Assembly (NCBI GenBank): GCA_025935755.1
Contig: JAICUQ010000001.1
Coordinates: 40,222 to 104,221, forward strand
Direction: 5' to 3'
DNA: 64,000 nt
From: Chthoniobacterales bacterium
Lineage (GTDB): Bacteria > Verrucomicrobiota > Verrucomicrobiia > Chthoniobacterales > UBA10450
Positions 17,500 through 26,199 of the stretch are shown piece by piece. Each line of letters starts with the position of its first letter. Position 1 is the stretch's first letter. Made by a program: the position numbers and the translations under genes. The notes under the pieces are model-generated. The model was not told where the DNA came from. It did no database searches and worked only from the letters and a program-made list of their open reading frames with translations.

Positions 17500-17767
17500 C
17501 GACTCTAGTGCCCGGTTTACGCGGCGAGTTTCTGGGCGACGGACAAAGCTGATGTGATTCCGGCGAGGGCACGCGCCCTCGCGTGCTGGCGACGCCGCCT
17601 CGCCATCGTGAACTTTCTTTCGATGCTCGGCCTCGGTTGCTCGCCGTCGGAGGTTTGACGCGAGGGCGCGGCAAACAGCGCGCGAGGGCGGGTGGGCTCC
17701 CCGGAGTCGAAGCGAACCTTTTGGCAGGACGTTTGCCGCTGAAGAAAGCGACCGCTACAATTGCCGG
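17500..17767. repeat. Gene-free gap with GCGAGGGC hairpin repeats
   Basis: Between folB and the Nudix gene the sequence is GC-rich and carries at least four copies of GCGAGGGC or its complement. These include a perfect hairpin GCGAGGGC-ACGC-GCCCTCGC at 17563-17582. I see no coding pattern. It looks like a local array of degenerate REP-like units. Confidence 0.6.
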
Positions 17768-18361
17768 ATGAACGGCGGTCATTGGGAGACGATTTCAAGC
17801 GAGCAGCAGTTTGCTGATCGCAACCTCGAAGTTGTGATCGATCGTGTGCAAACACCAGGCCGTCCGGATCCCAGGTCCTGGACAATTGTGCATCGCAAAC
17901 CGGCGGTCGTAATCGCGGCAATGACACGCGACGGGAAAATCATCCTTATTCGCCAGGAAAGGATTCCGATCGAACAAGCGATTTGGGAAATGGCATCGGG
18001 GCAGATCGACAATCACGATACCGACCCGGAGAACATCAAAAATGTGGCCCTGCGAGAGCTCAGAGAAGAAACCGGCTACGAATTGGCAGCACGCGGCGAG
18101 CTTGTTTCGTTAGGCTATTTTTTTTCGTCACCGGGATTTACGGATGAGCGCGGGTATTTCTTTTTGGCCCGTCCGGTTCAACCATGCGCAGACGGCCCGG
18201 ACCGGGAGGAAGGCGAATCGATTCTTGATTGCCGAGCATTCACCAGCGAAGAGATTCGCCGCATGATTGCGGAGAATGAAATTCGGGACGCCAATACACT
18301 TGGTATTTGCGCCAGGCTCGCCTCTCGCGGTCTTCTATCCATCGCGCCGCATCATGAGTAA
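17768..18361 (+). CDS. Nudix hydrolase (ADP-ribose pyrophosphatase-like)
   Basis: The 197-residue protein has the Nudix catalytic box, core ALRELREETGYE at about residues 96-107, preceded by WEMASGQID. The upstream spacing between the first Gly and the Glu before this core is longer than in the strict consensus. A TRDGKIILIRQERIPIEQ strand before it is typical of ADP-sugar pyrophosphatases (NudF type), which cleave ADP-ribose or ADP-glucose. Substrate is not certain. The ATG at 17768 is the only good start. Confidence 0.87.
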   Translation: MNGGHWETISSEQQFADRNLEVVIDRVQTPGRPDPRSWTIVHRKPAVVIAAMTRDGKIILIRQERIPIEQAIWEMASGQIDNHDTDPENIKNVALRELREETGYELAARGELVSLGYFFSSPGFTDERGYFFLARPVQPCADGPDREEGESILDCRAFTSEEIRRMIAENEIRDANTLGICARLASRGLLSIAPHHE

Positions 18362-18369
18362 CCGGTGTG

Positions 18370-18515
18370 CCGTTCTCATTGACACGCAGCTTCACCCGGG
18401 TGCGAAAACCAGAGCGGCCGGCAAGGCAGTTCAACCACTTCAAGCTGAGTCCAAAACCATTGAAATAGTTCGTGTTTCTTTCAGTTGGCTTCACCCGTCG
18501 AAAACCGGGTGTTAA
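18370..18515. repeat. Degenerate intergenic repeat before tatC
   Basis: This gap holds short palindromic pieces and the phrase ACCGGGTGTTAATGA (from about 18498). Close relatives of that phrase, including CTCATTAACA and CCGGGCTGAAGCCCGG, occur in the gap at 57437-57600. It appears to be a worn member of the same repeat family. No gene is evident. Confidence 0.4.
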
Positions 18516-18551
18516 TGAAAAACGCCTGGACGTTTGGACGAAAGTAATTCG

Positions 18552-19334
18552 ATGGCGCTGCGAGACATCTTCAAATTCCGTGATCCCCCGGAGACTGAAA
18601 CGTCAAAGCCGTTTCTAGAGCATCTGGAAGATCTCCGGTGGACTATTGTGAAGATGGCTCTCGCTCTTGGTATAGCGATGATCATCTGTTTCGCGTTTCG
18701 CGGCACGCTGGTGCGGATTATCCAGGCGCCGCTCAACCATCTGGGGTCACAAGTCGGAACGCTCAAGGCGCTCGGGATCACTGATTCAATCGTGATTTCA
18801 TTTCATCTGGCGTTTTACGCCGGCATCATTTTGTCTTTCCCGCTGCTTCTGTATTTCCTGGCAGAATTCGTTTTGCCGGCGCTCACCGCAGTAGAGAAAC
18901 GTTTTCTATTTCCAGCAATCGCCGTAAGCTTCGCGCTCTTTCTTTTCGGCGTCCTCGTCTGTTATTTCTGGTTGCTGCCGAAAACGATTCTTTTCTTTTT
19001 CCGAGACACCGAATCGCTTGGCTGGGCGCCGACTTGGACGGTACAACAGTACTACTCGTTCGTGACGCGATTCACCATCGGCTTTGGTCTGGCGTTCGAA
19101 TTGCCTGTGGTGGTACTTGCGTTGGTCCGATTCGGTCTGGTCACATACCGGTTTATGGCGCGAACGCGCCCGTATGCGATTGTGCTTATCTTTGTGCTGG
19201 CAACAGTGATCACGCCGACGCCAGATATTTTGACTTTGATCGCCATGGCACTGCCGATGTGCTTGTTATACGAAAGTTGCATCTGGATCGCATGGTTGAT
19301 GGAGCGCCGCGCATCGAAACGGATCGCCAGTTAA
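18552..19334 (+). CDS. tatC: Sec-independent translocase subunit TatC
   Basis: TatC is the core receptor of the twin-arginine translocase in the inner membrane and binds the RR signal of folded substrates. The protein has six membrane helices. The N-terminal FLEHLEDLRWTIVKM is the family signature, with the conserved Glu and Arg. Further matches are FALFLFGVLVCYFWLLPKTI and ATVITPTPDILTLIAMALP. I chose ATG 18552 (260 residues) over a TTG at 18534. TatA or TatB genes are not adjacent. The prepilin peptidase gene follows 4 bases later. Confidence 0.94.
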   Translation: MALRDIFKFRDPPETETSKPFLEHLEDLRWTIVKMALALGIAMIICFAFRGTLVRIIQAPLNHLGSQVGTLKALGITDSIVISFHLAFYAGIILSFPLLLYFLAEFVLPALTAVEKRFLFPAIAVSFALFLFGVLVCYFWLLPKTILFFFRDTESLGWAPTWTVQQYYSFVTRFTIGFGLAFELPVVVLALVRFGLVTYRFMARTRPYAIVLIFVLATVITPTPDILTLIAMALPMCLLYESCIWIAWLMERRASKRIAS

Positions 19335-19338
19335 CCAC

Positions 19339-20436
19339 GTGCAGCATTCGCCCCAGAATCTCGTTCTTAGCGTATTTGCGTTCGTGCTGGGCGCAGCGGT
19401 GGGCTCGTTTCTGAACGTTTGCATCTACCGTTGGCCGGTTGATCTCTCCATTAGCCGCCCACGCCGCTCGTTTTGTCCGCAGTGCAAACAACCGATTCCA
19501 TGGCATCACAATCTTCCGCTGCTCAGCTGGCTCGCGCTCCGAGGCCGATGCGCGAACTGCAGCGCAAAAATTCCGTTTCGCTATTTCGCTGTCGAACTCG
19601 TTACCGCACTTTTGTTCCTAGCGATCTGGGAACGGTTCCCGTGGCAGGTGGCGATTGCGTACTGGATCTTCGTGTCATTGTTGATCATCGGAACGTTCAT
19701 CGATTTTGAGCATTTCATTATTCCGGACCGTGTAACCATCGGCGGAACAATCGCGGGCATAGGTTGCAGCATCGTTGTTCCCGCCTTGATGCAGACAAAT
19801 TCGCGCCTTGCAGCCGGTGTTCGCGCCGCGCTGGCCGCGGCGCTTGGTTACGTCATCCTCTGGATCGTGCTGGAAGCAGGAAAAATTGCTTTCGGCAGGA
19901 AACGTATTGAATTCGAAACGCCCACCCCATTCACCTGGGCAAAACGCGACGACGATGATGCTCATTTCACTGTAGGCACTGAAGAAAGTCTCTGGAGCGA
20001 ATACTTCGCGCGAGAAAAAGATCGCCTGCTTCTCAAATGCGACCAGGTGAGGATTGATGATCGCGAGTATGGCAGCCTGACACTGGCTTTCCACTACGAT
20101 CGGGTGAACGCCGACGGCAACGTGCTGATGCTCGATGATCTCACCCATATTTCTGGCGTCACGCGCGAGCTGGTCATTCCCCGCGAGGCGATGGGACGGG
20201 GCGACTTGAAATTTCTGGCGGCCATCGGCGCATTTCTTGGGTGGCGCGCAGTTTTGTTCAGCCTTTTCGCCGGATCGCTGCTCGGTTCGGTGATCGGATT
20301 AGTGACGCTCGTCGCCGGAAAACCTGTTTGGTCAGCCAAGCTCCCCTTTGGACCATATTTGGCATTTGGCGCATTGAGCTGGATGTTTTTCGGCGAAACA
20401 GTTCTGCACTGGTACGGAATGCTGCTCAGCCCCTAA
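19339..20436 (+). CDS. Prepilin peptidase (type IV leader peptidase)
   Basis: This bifunctional membrane aspartyl protease cuts type IV pilin or type II secretion pseudopilin leaders and N-methylates the new end. The N-terminal VGSFLNVCIYRWP and the zinc-like pair CPQC ... CANC (residues about 50-75) match the methyltransferase part. FIDFEHFIIPD carries one catalytic Asp pair. The second expected aspartate site is less clear, because a soluble-looking insert of about 70 residues (about 195-270) sits between the membrane blocks. It starts with GTG, 4 bases after tatC, so it is likely in the same operon. Confidence 0.87.
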   Translation: MQHSPQNLVLSVFAFVLGAAVGSFLNVCIYRWPVDLSISRPRRSFCPQCKQPIPWHHNLPLLSWLALRGRCANCSAKIPFRYFAVELVTALLFLAIWERFPWQVAIAYWIFVSLLIIGTFIDFEHFIIPDRVTIGGTIAGIGCSIVVPALMQTNSRLAAGVRAALAAALGYVILWIVLEAGKIAFGRKRIEFETPTPFTWAKRDDDDAHFTVGTEESLWSEYFAREKDRLLLKCDQVRIDDREYGSLTLAFHYDRVNADGNVLMLDDLTHISGVTRELVIPREAMGRGDLKFLAAIGAFLGWRAVLFSLFAGSLLGSVIGLVTLVAGKPVWSAKLPFGPYLAFGALSWMFFGETVLHWYGMLLSP

Positions 20437-20589
20437 TAGAATCGTGATCGGCCGGCCTGCATGACATGAGCTGGCGCTCTTGAGATTGACGACTTCGAAT
20501 CTCCGGTAAGTACTTTCTACAAATGGATTTTCCTTCGGGACCCATGGACAGGCTTCTACAATTACGGACGCAGCACCCGCAAACACGGC

Positions 20590-20898
20590 ATGCATCTCGT
20601 TCTGACTTTCGCTGATTACGAAGTTTCAGGCGACGGAAACGATGATATCGGCAATTTCGTTGTGATTGGGCGATTCGACCGCACGAATGGTGAGTGCAAC
20701 TGGATCAAGACATACATCCGTAGACACGACGTTTGCTACCGCGGCTTCCGCGAGGGCAAAGGGATCTGGGGAGTATGGGAGCTGCCGGGTGACTCAGGAG
20801 GTTTTCATATCTGGCCGCTCGGGCAAGAAGAAGGCGAACAGGATCAAGAGAGCGCAGAAGAACCGCTGCCGGTTGGAGCAGTTGCGACTGAGACATAA
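20590..20898 (+). CDS. Conserved hypothetical protein, start probably further upstream
   Basis: The visible 102 residues have a coherent pattern (LTFADYEVSGDGNDDIG, ECNWIKTYIRRHDVCYRGF, GIWGVWELPGDSGGFHIWP) typical of an uncharacterised bacterial family. The same frame stays open and protein-like upstream to about 20472, encoding WIFLRDPWTGFYNYGRSTRK. It has no ATG, GTG or TTG there, and an ATG-ACA-TGA in frame blocks it at 20463. So the true 5' end is either lost or shifted by a small indel. The tail is acidic and low-complexity. Function unknown. Confidence 0.55.
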   Translation: MHLVLTFADYEVSGDGNDDIGNFVVIGRFDRTNGECNWIKTYIRRHDVCYRGFREGKGIWGVWELPGDSGGFHIWPLGQEEGEQDQESAEEPLPVGAVATET

Positions 20899-21103
20899 CT
20901 TGGGTTCGCAGTTAGTCCGACCGCTGCCTAACGGCAACATCCCAACGGCTGAGAACGGTAGCGTCGGCCGAATCGCATCCCCGACCGCTTTCTGGCACCG
21001 ATCACCGGTCGGTTCCGTAGTAGAAGAAGAGACATGAGGTTTTGAAAGTTTATGAATCCAAACCGACGGAGAATTTCGTTACGCAACTGGTGAGCCAGGC
21101 GGG

Positions 21104-22573
21104 ATGACTATGGAAGGACTTCGTCTTGTACCCCTAAGCGCATACCACATCGATTGCCGGACCCTTGAGGTGGAGCCAGGCGCATCTTTGGAAGAGATAA
21201 AACAGGCTTACCGCGATCAGACAAAGGTGTGGCACCCGGATCGATTCACGAATGACCTCAGGCTACAGAAGAAAGCTGAGGAAAAAATCAAACAAATCAG
21301 TCTGGCTTATCGTCGACTTTGCGGGCTGTCGCCATATGAGCAGCAGGCGCCCCGTCCCGCTGTACTCCGCTCTTCGTCGGATTGGGCGATCGCTTTCTTC
21401 GCTCTCGGTCGGGCGCTTAGGAACACCTTGACCGTTATCTTAAAGCCATTCGTCTGGTTGATACGAACAGCAGCCGCGATCTGCAACGGTATCTTTCAGT
21501 GGTGCTGTCGTGAGAGAAAATCGCTGGCGATCGCTACGAGCGCGTTCGTCCTCGGATTCGGTTTCGGTGTATGGTTTTTGCCGCGGGACTCTGAGACTTG
21601 GATGAAAGTTACCAGTCTGTTCCAGGGCAACATTGAAAAGAATGGAACTGCGCAGGTGGTAGGCGAGGCTGCGGCTGCGGCTCCGACCGCCTCTCCTAAC
21701 ACGGCAGTAACTGCTACCCCTTCGCCGCAGGTAGAGGCATCACTGCCCCCGTGGTCGTTTGGCGCGAACTCAGACCTGACAATAGATTTGGCATCGCAAA
21801 ATGTTTTCGTCACGCCGGCCTTCGGGCGCAGCGAACAGGAGCTGACAGGGGAGGTGTCGTCACCGTTCGAGAGCGCTCACACGCAAGATGGGCAGCAAAG
21901 CGTTGGAGAAGATTATGCTGAACGAATGGGACACGGTAGTTACATACCTATCTCATTCGTATCGCAGGAAAGTACTTTATATTTTGCGTTGGCGTACAAC
22001 GACATTGAACACGAACAACAGACCAACGCCGACCAGCCAGAGGTACTCCCGTGGTCCAGAAAGATTCATGTCCAGCCGCATAGCATCGTTACGAGGCAGC
22101 AACCGGACGAGAATACAGAAGCAAACCATGCGCATCCAGCCGTAACGGAATCACCGCACGCCGCTACCCGCTGGACAGGTGTTACCTCCGTTGCGCGTTC
22201 CGGAGTTACACTGGAGAAAGAGTTGGACGAGAGCAAAAGGCCCGCGAACCATGTTTCTATCAAACCACTGCAAGTCCATCGCGTCCCTTCTGAAGGCCCA
22301 ACCACGGCCGTTGCCAAACCAGTTACCACCTATGCACCGCGCCCCGAATATCCAGAGGAAGCCCGTTCCCGGCGCATTGCAGGCAGTGGAGTTTGCGTCG
22401 TGTCGGTTGATCCTCTTACTGGCAGGGTTCGCGACACTTCAATGGCGGAGAGCACAGGAAGTTTGCTCTTGGATAAGTCAGTTCTCAGGACACTTCGTAC
22501 CTGGAAATTCAAACCAGGAACAGTGTCGGAGGTCAGCGTCCCCGTTGAGTTCACAAGAGACGAAGAACGATAA
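21104..22573 (+). CDS. J-domain / transmembrane / TonB C-terminal fusion protein
   Basis: Residues about 13-70 form a J-domain with the HPD motif (VWHPDRF), which stimulates DnaK-type chaperones. A single membrane helix follows at about 139-160 (LAIATSAFVLGFGFGVWF). Then comes a long low-complexity periplasmic stretch. The last 85 residues are a TonB C-terminal energy-transducing domain (APRPEYPEEARSRRIAGSGV ... LRTLRTWKFKPG). The topology puts the J-domain in the cytoplasm and the TonB domain in the periplasm. This combination is unusual and its role is unknown. The linker is long and Pro/Thr/Ser-rich. Confidence 0.8.
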   Translation: MTMEGLRLVPLSAYHIDCRTLEVEPGASLEEIKQAYRDQTKVWHPDRFTNDLRLQKKAEEKIKQISLAYRRLCGLSPYEQQAPRPAVLRSSSDWAIAFFALGRALRNTLTVILKPFVWLIRTAAAICNGIFQWCCRERKSLAIATSAFVLGFGFGVWFLPRDSETWMKVTSLFQGNIEKNGTAQVVGEAAAAAPTASPNTAVTATPSPQVEASLPPWSFGANSDLTIDLASQNVFVTPAFGRSEQELTGEVSSPFESAHTQDGQQSVGEDYAERMGHGSYIPISFVSQESTLYFALAYNDIEHEQQTNADQPEVLPWSRKIHVQPHSIVTRQQPDENTEANHAHPAVTESPHAATRWTGVTSVARSGVTLEKELDESKRPANHVSIKPLQVHRVPSEGPTTAVAKPVTTYAPRPEYPEEARSRRIAGSGVCVVSVDPLTGRVRDTSMAESTGSLLLDKSVLRTLRTWKFKPGTVSEVSVPVEFTRDEER

Positions 22574-22622
22574 GTCGGTTCCCTCGCTTAAGCATTGTAA
22601 CGTGCGCGTTGGCAGCAGTTTT

Positions 22623-24215
22623 TCACACATTCGGACGCACCACGGACCTGCGATACATCAGCAACCCCACCAATCCGAGCACTAGGAGGAACACAGTGGA
22701 ACCGGCGTCGGGAACGGAAACATTGCCTGCCGCTACAGTGAGAAGGGCATAGGTGGGAAAATAACTAATCTCCCAATGCTCGGCCAGGTCATCGATGTTG
22801 CGGTTACGCATCAACAATGTCCCGTTCACAGCGCCTGCAGTTAAAAACGTAAACGAGTCGCCAACGCCTGGGACAAAGCCGTTCAGAAGCACGACGCTGA
22901 GTTGCCCACCCAGATTAGCAGTGCCAAGCACGTTCAAAGCACCGAACTCATGGGTGTTCGCAATCTGGATCATGAGCGTGGCGTAGTTCGCTTGCGTGAA
23001 ACTGCTGACCGTCAATGTGCCTGTCGGACTGCCTGGGCTGACGGTACCCTGATTGCTAAGAGTACCATGGATTGTCCCTGTGCCAGTAAGCGTGCCCTGA
23101 CGGTTTACCAGTGTGTTGCTTGTAGTAGAGCCATCCACCTGTAGCACACCACGATTGACCTTTGTGTCGCCAGTGTACGTGCTGTTACCAGACAGAATGA
23201 GCGTTCCGGTACCGACCTTTGTCAATGAGCCGCGCATGCCCTGAATTGTGCCGGCAAAAGTGGTGCTAAGGTTATTGGTGCCAACGGTCAAATTGTTGGC
23301 TCCTAGCTCAACGGAAGCACTTTCATCCCCCGCTAATGAGCCGATCGTGACGCCCGGAGCGTTGTGACCACTAATGTCAAGCGTGCTAGCGACCTCTTCA
23401 GCAAAGTCGAAAAAAAGTCCAATGGCCGCTATACCGCCCTTCGAAGAGCCGGAAAAAATTATATCTACTCCGGCGCCGCTGATATCGGCATTACCAGCAG
23501 TCGAAAAATCGGAAAACTGGATGAGGTTCGGGAAACCTAACGTGGGTCCGACGACGATAATCGCGTTATCTGCACTGGAGTGATCCAGGAAACTTACCAC
23601 GCTAAACTCTCCGAGGCGTATGGTGGCAGCACCAGCCGTGGAATTGTCGTGAAAACTTACGAATTCGCCCACCGCATTGGTGGTGTCGATCTGCGCGCTA
23701 CCCGCAGTGGAGTTGTCGAAAAAATTTACGGCGTCTTCGCCAGCGAAGGGAAGGATAAGCGCATTACCTGCAGTCGAGTGGTTGGAAAAGTTTATAGATC
23801 CGCCATCAGGCTCAATAGTTGCATCCCCCGCGCTAGCGGAGTTCGTGAAAATCATTTGCGCCCCAGCTATATGGAAAGTCTGTCCGCTCCCGGAGTTGTT
23901 CACAACCCCGCTACCGCTAAGAGTGAGCGTAACATTCGGGTTGACGGTGATGGAGTACGGATTCGTCGCCGCCGGCGCGAAGACGATGCTGTCGACCTCG
24001 GTATTCGCGGAAATCGAAACATTCGTAGTGTTCGAAAGGCCGAATGTCGCAATGTCATTGGCACCATTAGGCACTTGATTTGGCGTCCAATTGGCAGGCG
24101 TATTCCAGTCCCCCGACAACGGATTGAGATCCCATTGCGCGCTGGTCGCGTAGCTAGCAGTTGGAACAAGTAACATGAAAGCGCAGCCAAACGCTGCACT
24201 GATGAGCGTTTTCAT
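22623..24215 (-). CDS. Autotransporter-repeat surface protein with VPDAG (exosortase-type) sorting signal
   Basis: The signal peptide (MKTLISAAFGCAFMLLVPTA) is followed by AQWDLNPLSGDWNTPANWTP, an opening common to PEP-CTERM beta-strand-repeat proteins. Next come beta-helical repeats with the recurrent pattern DNSTAGxAxI (at least five units, residues about 130-250). An autotransporter-associated repeat (GTGTLILSGNSTYTGDTKVN) follows. The C-terminus has VPDAGSTVFLLVLGLVGLLM and then basic residues, a sorting signal of the VPDxG-CTERM type recognised by an exosortase. No exosortase is in the window. The protein is likely displayed on the outer surface. I chose ATG 24215, where the signal peptide begins. 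Confidence 0.83.
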   Translation of the reverse strand: MKTLISAAFGCAFMLLVPTASYATSAQWDLNPLSGDWNTPANWTPNQVPNGANDIATFGLSNTTNVSISANTEVDSIVFAPAATNPYSITVNPNVTLTLSGSGVVNNSGSGQTFHIAGAQMIFTNSASAGDATIEPDGGSINFSNHSTAGNALILPFAGEDAVNFFDNSTAGSAQIDTTNAVGEFVSFHDNSTAGAATIRLGEFSVVSFLDHSSADNAIIVVGPTLGFPNLIQFSDFSTAGNADISGAGVDIIFSGSSKGGIAAIGLFFDFAEEVASTLDISGHNAPGVTIGSLAGDESASVELGANNLTVGTNNLSTTFAGTIQGMRGSLTKVGTGTLILSGNSTYTGDTKVNRGVLQVDGSTTSNTLVNRQGTLTGTGTIHGTLSNQGTVSPGSPTGTLTVSSFTQANYATLMIQIANTHEFGALNVLGTANLGGQLSVVLLNGFVPGVGDSFTFLTAGAVNGTLLMRNRNIDDLAEHWEISYFPTYALLTVAAGNVSVPDAGSTVFLLVLGLVGLLMYRRSVVRPNV

Positions 24216-24435
24216 AGGAATAATCTCGGCTGGGTGCGGCAGAACGGTCAGTGCCGCAGCTAGACAGTTACTCAGCACACGCAGTGCCAGAAGCGCGACT
24301 TACCTAAGAAAGGTCGAAGTGATGTCTCGAAAACAACTTAGACGAATCGCGTGACGCAACTTCTGGCGTTCGGACGTGCGAATTCCGTAACCTATTCCGA
24401 CGCTGTCAGGAATTCCGACGATTAACCGATCGAGA

Positions 24436-26052
24436 CTAGCTGCCGAAGCTCGTCGAAGCAGTAGCGGCTGAAGTTGTGCCGGGATCGACGACCCCGGCTG
24501 CAGGGGTTGTCGGTCGCCGCAGCATCAACGCGACATTAACTATCTCGCACTTTAGCCACCGACGCAGCCCGCGTGAGAATTGCTTACGCAGCCGCGCGTC
24601 GGGAACGAAACCGTCGTAAAGTTCGCGCCAGCCGGCGTTTCGCCTGCCATAGTAGCCAGTCGCCCATCTGCGGTTGGCTATAGTCGTTAGGCGGCGGCTG
24701 TAAAAATTCATTATTTTTCGCACGAACTTACCGCCGTGCCCGCTGAACGGTAAATGGAGAAATTCGCGTTCCGGGTCGCGATAGACTGCTCTTACCAAAC
24801 CTGTGTAATAACTGCTTACGTCGAGCAGCAACGCTGTGGACATCAACTCTGCGTCGCCCATGTAAAAGTACTTGTCCTTGTATAGACTCTCGAACCACGA
24901 ACGGTAAGCAACCGGGTATTGTTCGTTGTAATGGCGAACGCTCTCGGCGACATCCTCGCCTGCCAGACTACGCGCAACAAAACGCGCCACGTAATAGGAA
25001 GTGTAGGAACAAAAATCGAGACCCGGACTATAAAGCGGATCAATAAACCCGGCCGCATCGCCCACCATGGCCCAGCCGTCATCGCAAACTTTTTCGCTGT
25101 AGTACGGCAGCGCCGAGAGCGCATGCACGTCGCCTTCGATTACTTTCGCTGCGCCGAAAATCTCACGCCCGACGGGATGTTGCAAAATGTGCGCGTGCAG
25201 TCGTTGGCCCAGACTCGGTCCCTCTGGAAATTTGAAAATGCGGCTGTCGTAAACAATACCGGCACTGACATCGCCGCCCTGCAACGGAATGATCCAGACC
25301 CACCAGCCGCGTCCGAAAAGATGATTGGTTGCCCATTCGCGCCCAGTGCGACAATCATTCGCGTAATCGGGAAATCGTTCCCGCCATTCGTAGCTGTCCC
25401 ATTCTTTAACGCCGCTGAACCGCGCCCAGACCGCGTTGATGGGGTGCTCGGTATTCAGACGAAAATGTCCGAGCTTTCGCGCGAACATGGCCGCCCGGCC
25501 TGTTGCGTCAATGATCCAACGGCAGGTAGCGGTACGTTCGCCTGATTGTGGATCCTGCGAGCCCGCTTTGCCCGGCGTCGCGGAGCCCCGCCCTCCATTG
25601 GTCACAACGCTAACTTTTTGTCCGTTGGCGCCATTCAACTCGAAACTTGTAACTTTTGCGGGACGCCATAAATCGCATCCGGAACGGCAAGCCAGCTCGA
25701 GCATGTGCGAATCGAGTTTGGCGCGATCGACTTGAAACCCGGGCAGCCGACTCTGGTAACGTGTGCCGATCTCGACGCAATCAATAAACGGTTGATCGGG
25801 CCGGTTCGAAAACCAGAGACGCAATCCCTGTTTTGGAAGGTGATGATGTCCAAGATAATGCGTCAACCCCAAAATCCGCGTCATGTAACAACTGCTCACT
25901 TCAGTCGTCGATTCGCCCACCTTGCGATCGAATGCGGTTGTCTTTTCGATGATCAAAACACGCGCTTCGGGAAGTTTACGTTTCAGCATGAGCGCGGTTG
26001 CCGCGCCGGAAAACGCGCCTCCGATGATCACGACGTCATAATCGTAGTTCAT
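24436..26052 (-). CDS. Flavin-dependent halogenase-like FAD oxidoreductase
   Basis: The 538-residue protein has an FAD-binding N-terminus (VVIIGGAFSGAA), VGESTTE, the halogenase fingerprint WVWIIP at residues 251-256 (WxWxIP), and GDAAGFIDPLYSPGLDF. Lys74 (LPKQG) is a candidate for the catalytic lysine found in tryptophan halogenases, but I cannot confirm alignment. A low-complexity segment (residues about 153-172, GGRGSATPGKAGSQDPQSGE) resembles a translated intergenic repeat. I chose the ATG at 26050-26052; a GTG at 26142 would add 30 non-family residues. It stands alone, with no biosynthetic cluster nearby. A geranylgeranyl-reductase-like oxidoreductase is the alternative. Confidence 0.72.
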   Translation of the reverse strand: MNYDYDVVIIGGAFSGAATALMLKRKLPEARVLIIEKTTAFDRKVGESTTEVSSCYMTRILGLTHYLGHHHLPKQGLRLWFSNRPDQPFIDCVEIGTRYQSRLPGFQVDRAKLDSHMLELACRSGCDLWRPAKVTSFELNGANGQKVSVVTNGGRGSATPGKAGSQDPQSGERTATCRWIIDATGRAAMFARKLGHFRLNTEHPINAVWARFSGVKEWDSYEWRERFPDYANDCRTGREWATNHLFGRGWWVWIIPLQGGDVSAGIVYDSRIFKFPEGPSLGQRLHAHILQHPVGREIFGAAKVIEGDVHALSALPYYSEKVCDDGWAMVGDAAGFIDPLYSPGLDFCSYTSYYVARFVARSLAGEDVAESVRHYNEQYPVAYRSWFESLYKDKYFYMGDAELMSTALLLDVSSYYTGLVRAVYRDPEREFLHLPFSGHGGKFVRKIMNFYSRRLTTIANRRWATGYYGRRNAGWRELYDGFVPDARLRKQFSRGLRRWLKCEIVNVALMLRRPTTPAAGVVDPGTTSAATASTSFGS

Positions 26053-26199
26053 CGCCCGAACAGGATGGCCTTTATACCGCTCTAGAGCAAGAGCGTCGAG
26101 TGAGGCAAACAACCGTCTCTGCGTCGAGAGCGAGGACAGCACTGACTATTTCGGTTGAGCCTACATTGTCGTGCAGGCAGGATTGCCTGCATCACGAGA

